This document shows positions 47,041-60,429 of a stretch of 64,000 nt of DNA, piece by piece. Position 1 is the stretch's first letter; each line of letters starts with the position of its first letter. The stretch is from Rhytidiadelphus loreus (taxonomy: Eukaryota > Streptophyta > Bryopsida > Hypnales > Hylocomiaceae), in contig OX344764.1 in NCBI GenBank assembly GCA_947034895.1, positions 17,236,001 through 17,300,000 on the forward strand. The letters are read 5' to 3'. The position numbers and the translations under genes were made by a program. The notes below the pieces were generated by a model that saw only the letters and a program-made list of their open reading frames with translations, did not search any database and was not told where the DNA came from.

Positions 47041-49774
47041 GTCACCAAACCCTAGGAAATTTCACCCTGGGTATTCAATACATCCAGTTCAAAAGAAGGA
47101 AGGCGGGCTTTACACGTTTAGGTCGAAACTCTCTCCTCCGACCTTCAATCCGGCTACCCTTCCTAGTTCCTTAATAATCACACTAAGTTGTATTCGTTTT
47201 TTAATTTTAATCTCACTGTCCATTTCATAGAAAAAATAAAATAACAAATTCTCACCTTGTTTTGTTTGTTTGGTATATGTTGAGATATTGTTCTTATTAA
47301 ATGCAACGATGTGATTGGCTAAGTGATTCATATTATTTAGGATGTTTATAATGGGAGATTTATAATGGTCACCGTTCCTAGGGGAAAATGGGCGATTTGG
47401 AAGGGAGGTAATTTGTTGTGAATTGTTGTGAAGAATTTATTGAGTGTTGTCCCTTGTGCTTCAACAACAATTTGAAACTCACCAAGGGTAGTGCAATATG
47501 CAAAGCTAATAGGATTCAAAGTCTTACATTCTAATCACACAAAGTACAAAAAGAACACATTTCCTTCTCTTCACATGCAAATATCTTGCAATCTACATAG
47601 TCAAGGTCTCTAAAATTTCTTTTACACATTCTTATCCTAGTCTAATTTAAGATCCCATGGTTAGATAAAAAAAATGAAAAATGAAAATTTAAGTTCTTTG
47701 CTATTTGCAACATAAAAGGTAATTTTGAGTGTTTTCTGATGAAAAGTGTCCTTCGACAATGGTGCTAGTATGTGAGCCTACAAGCCTTGAACTTAGGCAT
47801 ATAGGTACTCTGCAACTATTTGAGATGTTTATAACATACATAATTATAATGTAAACATCCTATAACCATAGAAGGTGCTTATAACATAGGTACCTACAAC
47901 ATAGACACATATAATACAACATCCTATAACTATGGAAGGTGCCTATAATGTAAGAGACTAGGCTCTTTTGCTCATGGGCTAAGATCCTAGGCTCACATAA
48001 TAGCAATTGTGGGGTGTACTAGGGGGGCTACAAGGTCATGTACTTGTAGAATGTCAATTTAAGATTGTTCAATATTGATAAGGTAACTACTTCTAATTTT
48101 GACTTCTTTTTAGAATTGCACACTCTAGATTCTTGCCTAAAATGTACTCCCATTATTCACAAGAGCTTATGGTTGGTTTTTGAAATACCTACTTTAAACA
48201 CTTTGAAAATTCTTAGTCTATCCATACAATGTCAAAAAATGCATTCTAAGAGAATTTAAAATCCCCTTTTGACTACCAACATACAAGACTCCACAACAAC
48301 GACAAAAATTTAAACACATGGACCATTTTCATTGAAAGAAGAAACAATACTAAGATCTAAGAGAACCACAAAAAAATAATTCAATATTAAATAGTGGGAA
48401 GACATGGAAACACGCTGAATTGCTCATTTGAGCAAATTCAGGTGTAGTTACCTTACCTTACTCCAACGATAAGATATCTTGGACGGTCCTAGATTAACAC
48501 TCTATAATGCATGCATTTAGTTTCTTCTTTTGACGGTATAATTGTCTTAACACCAACCCACCTCACTCAACTTACTGCAAAACCCGAATGATCATAGTTC
48601 TGAATTGTTACAGAGTCCCAATAAGTTATTAAGCTTCCAATGATCAATTCAATCTGTGTGCCATTCAATAGGACTCGGTGTACTTAGCCCTCAAGTATTG
48701 AAGAGACCGGGACCGGGCTAATCCTGCTAATCCCAAATTCAGGGCTTTTTTTTGGCTTTCTGGTGCCAGATTGCACCAGAAAAAAAATCTGGCTAAAAAA
48801 GGTTATTAAAAATGTCAAAAAAATTGGAAGAAATCGCCAAACAACTTTGAAATTTAAAAGAATATTAGATGAAATCGCCTAATTGTGGATGAATACCATA
48901 CTATACATCCAATGAGTGGATGAATGTTGCAATTTGGAGCACCACTAGAACATTTTATATCGCCATTATGGCACTTCTTCAAAAATGAAAAAAAAAGCCC
49001 TGATCCCAATGCTAATCTCAATTAGCGGAGATGGATTAAGTTGGCGACGGGGTTGAGGCTACTTATATCACGAAGGCTCCCTTGGATATAATTAGAGCTT
49101 AAGAGAACGATCAACAATAGTACCTACTCTTGTTTCTTTTTCTTTTTCTTGTTTCTTTCCTTCTTTTTTAATACAAGCTTCTTTTCTTTTTTCTTTTTTT
49201 AAGTTTTTTTTTTAAGCTTCGTTTTTTTTAAGCACATAGTAGTGCACTATTTTGGGGTCGCCCCAGCTCAAAGGGACATGAGAAGCTGGGAATAGTAGTG
49301 CCCATGGGGTGGAGTTGATTTGTCATATGATTCATGAATCTTGCTTTTCTTGGAGGTCAGGCGGAGAAGTAGCCTGAAGGAAGGAGAGTCGGAGGAGAGT
49401 CCTTCCCCCAGCAAATAATTTAATAAGCAATTGAGTGCATCTGCAAGCTTATTAGTGGCTCTCGGCTTCCAGGGTTTATTAAATTAAAAACAAAAGGGGG
49501 AGCTATAGTAGTGGAACCTGGCTCCTTCTTCTTTTTCTTCTCTTTTGGGTGTCAGGAATACAATCCTCTCACTTTCGCTCTAGTTTCCTCATCATTGCCT
49601 CAGGATTATTTTAATTTATTTGAATCAAATGGAATTCCATTGCAAAACACGTCAATAACTTACCTCAGGATTTTCAATATGATCCTAATAAGAAAAAACT
49701 TGGCTTTTTCTCTTAATGGTCACCGTTCTTTTAAAAAATAAAAATAAATAAAAACAAACTTGGTATGGTGGTTT
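47041..49774. other. Intergenic with minisatellite relative and T-rich tracts
   Basis: About 47790-47955 contains reverse-complement relatives of the minisatellite at 33.9-34.4 kb (CATCCTATAACYATRGAAGG twice). An inverted pair CAGGGCTTTTTTT / AAAAAAAGCCCTG near 48741 and 48997 may bound a small MITE. Long CT/T tracts lie at 49130-49225. No gene recognised. Confidence 0.4.
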
Positions 49775-50045
49775 GGAGGAAAATTGGGGGGGGGAGGGCG
49801 CACAAGGAGAATTGACCCCTTCATTGCCCCGGTCAACATTGGTTTGAAAAAAAAGCCCCCTATGTTGTGCCAATTTTTTGGTAATTCTTGCATCCCTGTA
49901 GAGTAATTTGGGGCCTCTGATTGCAAATATGAATTCAAAATTTCAAAAAAAAATTAAGCCTTGCAAATAAAAAATTCCAGGGTTTACCCTGGAAGGGCAA
50001 TGAGGGGGTCAATTCACCCTGGGCGGGGAGGGCGGGTTAGTTTAC
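49775..50045. repeat. MITE-like repeat, GGGGTCAATTCACCC family
   Basis: GAATTGACCCCTTCATTGCCC near 49810 and GGGCAATGAGGGGGTCAATTC near 49995 form an inverted pair of about 20 bp. This is the same family as 19749-19975 and 57940-58165. Exact ends uncertain. Confidence 0.5.
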
Positions 50046-50150
50046 TGGATTACCGAAGTTGGGGGTTTTGAAATCAATTTTAAAACAATTGATGCTACAG
50101 ACCTTGTAACTGAACACTCCTAAGATTCTAACTTTTTCACAAAAGGTTAA

Positions 50151-50420
50151 CCCGTAGAGGTAAAGGACTGAGGCACATTCTGGGCAGAAATTGTGAAAAA
50201 AAATGCCACTTTTTAGGGCAGTGAGAAAAAAATGAAATGAAGAAGTTTTCTTTTCAAAATTCAACTATGTGAATTTGTAATAGACTGCTATGGGAATGTG
50301 TAGGAAAAAATTTAGAAACTTTGATTGCATGGATTGAAAGATTATAATGTTTGATGTTAGAAGAAGTGGATTTTTTTCAACTATGCGTGACAAGGCTAGT
50401 AGACTTTAACTCCTCCTAGA
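50151..50420. mobile_element. One-ended TTAA MITE relative
   Basis: TTAA at 50147-50150 is followed by CCCGTAGAGGTAAAGGACTG, resembling the left ends of the TTAA family. The internal motif GATTGAAAGATTATAATG is intact at 50332. I found no matching right end, so the right limit is nominal. Confidence 0.4.
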
Positions 50421-51420
50421 CTAAGATTTTTTACACTGCACATGGGTTTCTTTTTAGTATACATTGATTAAACATTGATTAAACATTGTATGAATAAGTT
50501 ATGAGCTTTTGAAGTTGATTGTCTATAGATGTATTAGTAATCAATTTTGAACTTTTATAGACTTTCATGGTTTAATTGTGTACATCTTGTCTAATCAACG
50601 TCTTTAAAAAAATAATGGATTGGGAATCAAACATAGGTGTCACATTTTGGGTAGTTTTTTTCCCCAAGGAATGGTGCCCAATAAATTAAGAGGAAGGAAA
50701 AGGATAATTCCCGCAAATGAGTCAACCTAGGTGGCAAATTAAGCATTTTGGATAGTGTTTATTATGGATGTATATATGTACATACCTTATTAAAAAGTTT
50801 GAATGTGTGACAAGTGTTCCTCAATCAATAACAATGTGGCAAGGTCATAACATTGTTCAATAGTATTGCAAGAGTTGCTCAATTTACCACAAATTTTATG
50901 TTTTGATTGTGCAATGGATGTTGTTGTGGGTTGGTGAATGAACACACTATGAAGTAGTTCAATTGATGTTTACTTCCAGACAAATTTCAAAAAGGAATAT
51001 TGTAGTGTAGAAAAAGAAGAAGCAGAAAGAGCTGTAATTATTGATATTCAATGTTTTGTTTGTAAAATACTAGTTTGACCTATGTCAAACATCTTCATGA
51101 AAATTATTAATTTTGTTTCAAGCATAGGATTGTAAAAGAAAAGTAGATCTAATAAGCTTCATTTTTCCTAAAATTAAATGCAAATGTAATAGAAATTGTT
51201 TCTCAAGAATAATAGCTACAAACAAATTTTAATAACAAGAATATGGGAGTATAGTGAGATCATTTTGGTCCCTTGATCTTCGTAACATAATCTTATCCCT
51301 CAAAAGACTTAAGCTGTCCTTTTGATGTGAATGTATCCTACACTAAATAGTGAAATTAGATTGTCTTCACTGTAAAACTTACCTCACGACTCACGCTTGT
51401 CCGCTTGTGATTCACTAAAA

Positions 51421-51802
51421 GCCACCTTATACCTAGAGACTAAGCCAATTTGGTGTGTCAAAGGCAAAAAATCATCACTTACAATTGGATAAAACCTTGC
51501 AATTGGTCCCAACCCCTTCATATCTAGAATTCAGGTCAATTTGTTGGAATGAATTTTTTATTTTTTCCAAGGCCACTTTATACCTAGAGGCCAGGCCAAT
51601 TTCCCTTGAGTCTGATTGCACAACATCCAACGGATTTTATTTGTTGAATAATAATAATAATTTATTTTAAAAAATGAAATTGAAATCTGACATTGATTTT
51701 GAGGCCAAAAATTGGCCTCCCATTTTTGGTGCACCCAATTCAGGGAGCTCGGGCTATGTTAGATCATGTCTTTTTTGGCCCAGCTTCTAAGTGTAAAGCG
51801 GA
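51421..51802. mobile_element. CTAGAGGCC-type MITE(s), nested or tandem ends
   Basis: The left end GCCACCTTATACCTAGAGAC faces the right end GGCCCAGCTTCTAAGTGTAAAGC. A second left-type end (GCCACTTTATACCTAGAGGCC) lies inside at about 51571, suggesting two overlapping copies. Same family as 9478-9736. Confidence 0.5.
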
Positions 51803-52270
51803 CCTGAGTTTATTCTTTATATTACTGCATCTAATCACCAAATTACTGCCACTAAAAGCTCAACATTCTTTATGGTAAGGTATTGTACAGTGAGAGTAAA
51901 TATTTATATAGTGTAGCATGTCGAGAAATTAGTGAGGAGCAACCTAATTTCACTAATTTAGTGTAAAGCATAAAGACAACTCGTCTGTAATGCCGGTAAC
52001 AATTTACAAGGCAAGCCATTGTGAATACTTTGACGGTTTGCAATGGCTGCAAGAGTTTAATTACTTTTAAGTGAGTGAATTAGATCTAACATAACATGAA
52101 GAGTACATGATCTTTGGCAGATTACTAAGGTTACTGAAACCCATTTGATGAGCTGATTTTAATATTATCCAATTATGATCAGTACATTGGTTTTATATCC
52201 AAGTACTACCTTTTGCACTAATGTCTAATTAAAAAACTCAATGTAATTTTCAAATTAAAAAGAACTTCTT
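51803..52270. other. Intergenic, nothing recognised
   Basis: No gene or repeat structure could be supported. Confidence 0.35.
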
Positions 52271-52287
52271 CAGTCACACTGATTGAT

Positions 52288-52362
52288 AAATAAATAAATA
52301 AATATATTTTTTATTTTTTATTTTTTATTTTTTATTTTTTATTTTTTATTTATTTTTTATTT
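52288..52362. repeat. A/T microsatellite (ATTTTTT)n
   Basis: AAATAAATAAATAA passes into about eight units of ATTTTTT. This is a simple low-complexity tract. Confidence 0.8.
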
Positions 52363-52887
52363 TAAACAAATGAAACGGAATTTCATTGCAAAAAAGCAGA
52401 AACAAACCTGCCAGCCACAGGTCACAGGTGGAGTCACACTGATATTAGAATTATCAAGATTGTTTCATACTTGAATCATGATTGTAATTTATCCTGAAAG
52501 GTTTGAATAAAGTAACCATGCAATATTTATCTAAATAATAATTCGAAACTGTGAGTGATAAATATGTGATTACAATAATCACATTTTCTAAATCAGAATT
52601 TGCATAAGAAAAATTTGATTGAAATAAATAATTTATCCTAATAGAAAGGAGGTAGTGGGTACAAGCTATAGTAGTCTGAGGGCATTGTTCTCAAAGTCCA
52701 TATGGGCATTATTGTGTGAGAATAAGTGAAAAAATATTTGTAAATGTTCACTCAACAAAATTTGTATCCTACCCAATAATTTTGAGTTGACTTGTCACCC
52801 CTCTTGTGGAATTCTTTTGCACTGATTTTTTTTTTTTTTAAATTATTGTAACAAAGGTCATTTTAAATACTTTGAGTTTTGAGTTTT

Positions 52888-53209
52888 AAAGGTAGCAATG
52901 AGGGAACTTGTCCCATTAATTCTTACTATGCCCACATGTTAGGGAGATTTTCAAAGGTAGCAATGAGGGAACTTGTCCCATTAATTCTTACTATGCCCAC
53001 ATGTTAGGGAGATTTTCAAAGGTAGCAATGAGGGAACTTGTCCCATTAATTCTTACTATGCCCACATGTTAGGGAGATTTTCAAAGGTAGCAATGAGGGA
53101 ACTTGTCCCATTAATTCTTACTATGCCCACATGTTAGGGAGATTTTCAAAGGTAGCAATGAGGGAACTTGTCCCATTAATTCTTACTATGCCCACATGTT
53201 AGGGAGATT
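52888..53209. repeat. Five perfect 65-bp tandem repeats
   Basis: Copies start at 52888, 52953, 53018, 53083 and 53148; the last lacks its final 3 bp. The unit runs AAAGGTAGCAATGAGGGAAC ... CCCACATGTTAGGGAGATT plus TTC. I see no substitution between copies. Total identity indicates very recent expansion, or active homogenisation, or an assembly artefact. Confidence 0.9.
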
Positions 53210-56200
53210 GACAATGTATTAATTCTTTTTGTAAACAATACATGTATCTCATATTTTCAATAGACAACTAATTTCAAGAATGGATGAAAGATTATCGTAT
53301 TTTCTACTAAGGAAAATAAAGAAATAATAATTGACTTAAAACTTTAATTTCTATTGAATTTAAAAGGCCAATGTTGGCATTGCAATCTAAAAAACATTTA
53401 GACGACTTTGAAATAAAGGGTCCTAGCCATTCCGATCACGTTCTTTGATGTTCTTCAAATTTGATCATGAATTGTTTCTCCATAATTTCTATTCCTTCTT
53501 CTTATCAATTTTATGAACTTTATTTCCCTCCTTTCAATTGCATTAGTAGCCATTGACTTCGTAGCAACTAATTTCCTCGTGGCTTTTTGTTGCCATCATT
53601 GCCTCATGCACATCACCAAATATCTAGCTTAGTACCTAATCTTAGATCTTTTCTTATGCTTCTTTGAAACTCAAGGAATATAATTATATTCGGCAGTGTC
53701 CCTCTCCCTATTTTGAGAAAAAAAATCATGTAATTTCTTGATCGTGAGTCTGATTTCTATAAAAGTTAAATCCCATAAAACTCTTAGAAAATTACAACTT
53801 TAATTTTTTTTAAAGCTTTCCAAAAATTGAAATCATGAATCTAGAGCTTATCAAACTCCTATTTGTCCCCTTACGGGATAATGGTCATTCAGTGATTAAA
53901 TACAACAATGTTGTCAAACGTGATAAAAATTTATACAAACCAAAAAAGGGGTCCAAAAAGGGCCTCTTGACCTTTAATTATCCTTGTTTTTTCCTATTTT
54001 AAAGTGACAAGAAATGTAAAGGTCAATGAAAGGTGGAAATTGGTTACCATTGGTAAAGGTACATTTAAACTCTCAATAGATAATAGATAATATGTTTGTT
54101 CAATGCAAATATTTCCAATGGAATTGAAGATTTAAATCAAATTTAGCATGAGCTTCAAGGGAGTTGGTTTTAGGATATATTTTGAATAGTTCTTAATTAT
54201 AAACCATAGGTGAAGGAATATTTGGCTACAAATTTCATTAAAGAAGCATATGGCCTCTTCCTATGATTGCTTTTGTTTTTTTAATAAGAAAATCTCTTTG
54301 AAAATTCATAAAAGTTATATATACAGGAACAACATGTTTTACCTTGAAAATTTTATGCTAAGATTTGTAATCTTATGAAATATACGTATAATCCTTTATT
54401 CTCTTAGATATATAGATTAGTTAAATAGATGATAATAGGTGTCTCCACCTTTGGGGAAGTGGAAGGTGGTCAAAGTAAATCATTCATGTCTCAACCATAG
54501 ATCAAACAAGCTTATTTTTTTGGCATCTTGCACTTGCCATGGGATAGTTTTATCGACTTCTTTGCTCTTCAAGCTTTACCATAGAGACTAAAAAAGTTGA
54601 TTTTGGAGCTCATTATATGAAAAAATTCTCCCTAAGTACTTATGGAATTGGAATTGGGCAATCATGGGTTGTTGAAAAGATTGAAAACTTCATTCATTTA
54701 TTATAAAACAATGTTATTTCTATGTCTCCCCTACAAAAACTATATTGTATTTTTATTTTATGGATTTGGGAATAAGTAGCTACTCTAATATAAGCTACTA
54801 TCTCTTGTAGCATGTTGTAGCACTATATTACTTTCTGAGTAACAACGTTCTTCAACTTCCTCACATATTTGTAAATGTACATCTTGCTTTCATAAATGTA
54901 TGCAATAGTATAAATCCACCTGACATCTTGCTGAAATGGTATTGTACTCAATCTATGCTAAAGATAATACAAATTGCATTGAAACTAACATTGAAGTAAA
55001 CCAAAATTGTATAATTCCATAGTGAATTTGTACTAGTTATGTATCTTTTTCACTAACATCAAAGCCAATAGATCTTTTCAAAATAATTACAATTAGAATT
55101 ATCCTAACAAACATTTGAACACAATTCTTACTAATGCCTTGATTTTGGTTGGATCAATTGAAAAAGGGTTTTAGATTCTCTTAGCTTCTATTCTTTTGTC
55201 AATGTATGAATAAACTATAAATTTTTAAAATATTGATAAAATGTTTCACAAAATTGTATCCAACTCTCATGTAGGGAAGTTCACATTTTAGGCAAGAATC
55301 TTAATGGAATAGGTTTAGTAACATGGTTGAAATTATATATAAGGTACGTACACCTATAATTAAGACTCCAAGAATGCAAGACCCCTTAAAATACCAATTA
55401 GATATCTAGATATACACAAGATGTACACAATCAAACATGAGAGTTTGAGAGAGAGCCCAATGTTGAAATTTGGTACGCATACAAACAATTATTTGAAATT
55501 TCATAACTTATTTATACAAAATTCAAATAATGCATACTAAAGAGCATTAGAATCTTCTTTCATTTTCTTCAAAATTAAAATGAATAATACTTTATGTTTT
55601 ATAATAGTTAGTATCCTTAGTTACCAATACTATGGATTATAGGTGCACTCACCTTAAAGTAACAAGTCCAAAAAACACTTATTTGATAGGTGAATCAAAA
55701 TTAAGGTTTGTTGGTGTAGTGGATGAATTTTCAGTGAATGTTTAGTGAAAGGAGAATGATATCTATAGTAAACGCAAGAAGTTACATAGTTTTTGGAATG
55801 TGAAAGCTAGTAGTTTACAATTTTAGTTCATAGATGGTATAGTAATCACATGGTTTAGTTTTGTAAATGGGTCGTTATGCAATCTTTTTTTGGTGGCAAA
55901 TTTTGCCAACACTCTAAGATTTTAGCTTGTATGGCAAGTCCATCTAATTCTATTTGAGATCATCATCTTCTATCAAGCTTCCTTGTCCTCTTTCCACAAA
56001 AGAACATTGCCATGATGTATTCCAAATGTAATCTTCTTGTATTTAATTGACACACAACATGAGTTCAAAGAGCGTCCTTCGCTAATTGAAAATGGAACAT
56101 TGAAAACAAAACATTCATTACCATATTTATACTAATTGACACTAAAACATTTATGACTTTTTTGTGTGTTACATTGGCCTTTCACTTTCATCCATCTCAA

Positions 56201-57939
56201 GGCTAAATTCATTCTATAGCTTTCCATTCTATTTAGACACCATCTAGAAACAAGTATTGAACTTTTGCATATCAATTCTTTAGTTCTACACTACCCATAT
56301 CAGACCCTCTTATAGGGACAATATAAAGAGTTTGGTCACTTCAAGCCCTCTGTGCAGGAATTGTTTTTTGATTTTTTGTATTTTTTTTACACACATCTTT
56401 TTATATATATATTATTTACTTCAATTTCATCACATAGAAAGTGCTTTTAAGAGAATTCAAGCATTGATATGGATGAATGAAGAGTTTTGTGGCACCCCCC
56501 CTCCTCAAACCTCTTTTTTCTATGTTTAGATTTTGTACATTAGAGCATTGACTAGTTCACCTCTAAATGCTCAAGGCACCAAATTTTGGTGTCAACAAAA
56601 CTTCGAAGTTAAAGGAAAAACTTACTAGATTATTATTTTTAATAGTTTGCATTTGTGAAAAATTATTTTCGAAGTCTAGTTTTAGCATTCCAATTTTGAT
56701 TTTGAAAATGAATCATTATGATTTTTTCTATTCAAGATTTTGTGCAAGGGGGGCCACTGCAGATCTTGATTTTTTGGTGCCAAGGGCTCTTGGAAATGAG
56801 CCTCAAATACACTAGATCTTGGAGAAAAAAATAATATTAGAAATTTGCTAATTAAAAAAAATTATAGAGTACATTTTGAGAAGCCATAGATTGATTAGGG
56901 TTCTACATATTACGCCCTTTTAACCTTGTACTTTTTGGTGACCTCAATTTCAAATTTGATATGTGAAAAGCAGGTTGAAAGACTTCAAATCAATTTCACT
57001 TGATATTATTATGATCAAACATTATAATCTTTCAATCCATTAGCAATATTGTCATGTTTTCTTTTTCCATGGGATCTCTAACATGTCTAGTTTGAAATTG
57101 CATGGTTACAATTCAATTTTTTTTATAAAACTTACCCAAATGTTGACTTTTTGTTCAATTTTGAACAAATTCCAAGAAGCTCAAAAAAGGCTTTGGACAT
57201 TTAGAAGAATACGTTACCTTACTTAAACCTTAGTTTTTTATTGCTTCAAAAAAGAGAAGTTGGAAAAACCGATTTTTTTTTATTTGACACAAAAACCTTC
57301 CTACAAACTGGACTCTCTACAAGGTGAAATTTGTGTTCTTTACCTCTCTTAAGTAATTTGGGGCCTTTGATTGCAAATATGAATTCAAAATTTTCAATTT
57401 TAATCATGTGGCAAGTAAAAAAATTGAATTTTTTTCCATAGGTAAAAGCAGTTTGTAGGATGGGTTTAGCGTCTTGCATTTTTTTTCCCTTCCAACCAAG
57501 GATTGCAGCTCCCTTATGAAAGTGGTAAATGTTGGTCAAATGCTTTCACATCAAGGTAGAACCACCCATCACCAACCACAAACCCATTGGCAATCAATAG
57601 ATCGTTTTAAATTCAGGAGACACTGGGACTAATTTCCAAACATGAATTCTTGATTTCCTACCATCAAATCCTCCATTCTTTTCATGACACATCTGCTTGG
57701 TTTGGAGTGCCAAAGTGAACAAGAAGTGATCTCTTAAATGAGCAGTTTTAGAATAGTCTACACATTGAATATGGGCCTATATTAACTTTTGCCTTCCAAA
57801 TCTCATAGTAATTTCAGTTCAAGTGAAAAAATTACTCGAGTACCAAATTTTGGGCAATCCCTCATTTCTATCTCTGCACCAATGAAAATATTTCCTTCAC
57901 CTTACTACACTCCACATTATGTCCCTAGTTGCTTATTTG
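53210..57939. other. AT-rich intergenic, no gene recognised
   Basis: The conserved internal motif of the TTAA family occurs inverted at 57017-57037 (AACATTATAATCTTTCAATC), and TTAACC stands at 56920, but no paired end was found. GAGTAATTTGGGGCC-type segments near 49900 and 57350 (TAATTTGGGGCCT(C/T)TGATTGCAAATATGAATTC, cores only) show another dispersed repeat. No coding region supported. Confidence 0.4.
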
Positions 57940-58165
57940 GGCTAGGGTGAACTGACCCCCTCGCTCGACCCTGTGGGCAAACCCTAGAATTATTTATTTT
58001 CCGCACATGAATTTTTTTACAAAATTTTAATTTCATTTTTGCGATCAGAGACCCCAAATTAGTTTAGAGAGGTTAAGAAAATACCCCAAAACGTCCCCAA
58101 ATAGGGGGCTTTTTTTTTACATGCTCCCCTGGTAAGGCCGACAATCCACCCTGATCCTTATTTGG
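57940..58165. repeat. MITE-like repeat, third GGGTGNANTGAC family member
   Basis: The left side reads TTATTTGGGCTAGGGTGAAC then TGACCCCCTCGCTCG. The right side, reverse-complemented, reads CAAATAAGGATCAGGGTGGAT. A T8-A pattern lies between. Ends approximate. Confidence 0.5.
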
Positions 58166-58626
58166 TCGGTTATGGGTGCTTTTACCATAGTTTTACTGAC
58201 CCAAGTAATCAAAATATTTTACAATATTAATATGATTCCATTTTGCATCTTTTTTTTTCAGTTGTTGCAGGACCCTCATAAATTTAACCCTAAACATAAC
58301 ATCATGAACGTGTTCTGTACAGGACATTATAATAACTCCGAAAGTTCGAATGATACCTGACCTTCACTTACTCCGGAGTCCCAATTTAACATAAGCTTAC
58401 ACGAAGTCGGGACATGTTTGGAGATTCTTAACTACGCGGAAAGAACCAATCACAAGGTGACAGACTGTCAGAAGGGGGTTGGTCGAAAAGGACCACTGTT
58501 TCAGTTAGTTTGAAAATACTACAGTGGAAAGGAACCGGTACTGTACTGTTGAATAATAAGCAAGGTGTGAATAACTCAACGGTCACAATTTTTTTGAATG
58601 TGGCCTGGGTTTGTAAGCTGTCATAA
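58166..58626. other. Intergenic, nothing recognised
   Basis: No gene or repeat boundary identified. Confidence 0.35.
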
Positions 58627-60130
58627 GGCCGGTATACACTTGGGGCTGGATTGAAGGCCGGCCGGAACTCTCCAAGTTTGAACCAATGGGATTGCTCAAT
58701 TTCTCCAAATCCGGCCCAAGAGCTTTATACTTGGGGCCGGATGGAACCACCACTCATCCTATGTGTCGCTTTAGGTGGCATGGTTTTGGCGCCAAACCAT
58801 CCGGCCCCAAGGGAGCAATCGGGCCAAGGTTTTTGGTGGCCCGATTTCCCATCTAGGGCCGGATTGGTGTCACATTCGTCTCCTCCGTTGGATTGGACAA
58901 ATCTCCACCGTCTACCATGCAAGAACTTTTCTTTTCTTTTTTATTACATTTTTTATTAACTGTGAGCTCAATCCCATCTGGTTGAGTCCTGTTGTGATAC
59001 AGATGCTGTGTTACAAGATGTTAATAATGAATTTTATTGCTAATACTGAATTTTTGTTAATACTGAATTTTATTGTTAATACTGAATTTTATTGTTAATA
59101 CTGAATTTTATTGTTAATACTGAATTTTATTATTATTAACCATTGCAATTGTAACAACAATGTCTTTGCAATTGTTTTAGCATGAGGTATTAATAATTAA
59201 TTTTTTTGGTGTAGACACAAATTACATACTATGTTATAGACACTAATTTTGATAAATTACATGCTTAAAAAGTAAATTTTTTATACGGACACAAATCTGT
59301 AAATGAAAGTCATTGTTGAAGTTATGCCAAAAATTTTGACATCTACAAGATAATGTGTGTTTTTATCAATTTTGATGACAAATACTTGAAAAAAGAATAT
59401 GGTAAGGAAAAATTATGCTACTAGAAATAACATGTATGGTAAAACTTGATTTACATTTATCATTGAGTTCATTCAAGCTTTCATAATAAAAAATTTCATG
59501 CTAAAAATAAACTAAGAATATATATTTGAAAAAGAGATTAAAAAAAATTACATGTTTTCTTGAATTGTATGTTGAATAAATGACAACTATTATGGGGCTA
59601 CAAATCTTTTTTCAATGTCAACTCTAGTTTTAGTGTCAAAAAAAAAAGGTTCAAAAGAAGTCAAAGAACTTCCTTTTTCCAAATAGAAAAAATAGGAAGA
59701 GAGTGGAAAAGGTTAAAAAAAAAAAAAAAACTCTCTCTTCCATTTTGAAATAGTAAAGTAGGAATAAAAGGAAAAGTCCAAAGAATTCTAAATTTTTTTT
59801 TCCTATATTTGAAATAGAATAAATAGAAAAGAATTTTATTTTATTTCTAAAGTATAAAAAATAATAAGAGAAAGGAAAATATGCATGTCTTAGATTTTTT
59901 TAATTGAGCATTTCAAAAATTCAAGAGTGTAGTAATCAAGAATTCAGCCTTAGAATCGGGCCCCAAGGGCTTTACATTGCTTGGGGCCGGAGTGATGAAT
60001 TGCAATCCGGCCCCAGAATTCGGCCTCAACTACTTTACATTATCTGGGGCCGGAGTGGTGATTTGGGGCCGGATTGGAGGCAAATTGGGCCGGCCTTCCA
60101 TCCGGCCCCAGGCCGTGTATATACCCGCCC
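58627..60130. mobile_element. 1.5-kb GC-ended TIR element, TAA-flanked
   Basis: TAA flanks both ends (58624-58626 and 60131-60133). The left end reads GGCCGGTATACACTTGGGGC; the right end, reverse-complemented, reads GGGCGGGTATATACACGGCC, and both continue to GGATNGAAGGCCGGCC. Several GGGGCCGG copies cluster within 250 bp of each end while the middle is very AT-rich. A 3-bp TWA duplication suggests the PIF/Harbinger superfamily. No transposase frame. Confidence 0.7.
59041..59140. repeat. 19-bp tandem repeat TACTGAATTTTATTGTTAA, about 5 copies
   Basis: Copies are identical or nearly so and lie in the AT-rich middle of the TAA-flanked element. Confidence 0.8.
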
Positions 60131-60133
60131 TAA

Positions 60134-60429
60134 TAAGTAACGCTACAGGAAAAACTCCTTTTGATGATTTGGAGGAATGTTAAATTTAAACCAACAAATA
60201 AGCTTATTAGCAGTATTAATAAGTTTGCTTTGGAAGTTTTGAAAAAAAGGTATTATCATTTCATGCCATTGATTTTTAAAATATTATATATGCTTTTTCC
60301 CTCTTCAAATTCAATAAGCTTACCTAAGAAGAAAAAAATGATGAAGGTAGTTTGCTTTTAAGCAACCATTTTTTTTTTTCTTTTAAGAACAGTGACTATT
60401 AAAAGGAAAAAATACCAGAAGGAAAAAAA
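60134..60429. other. Short AT-rich intergenic stretch
   Basis: A poly-T tract near 60369-60380 could be the reverse-strand poly(A) tail of the LINE to the right. Otherwise nothing is recognised. Confidence 0.35.

Noticed and set aside
56920..57235. Possible further TTAA element around the inverted internal motif
   Set aside because: TTAACC at 56920 lacks a paired CCC/GGG end; only the internal motif is reported.
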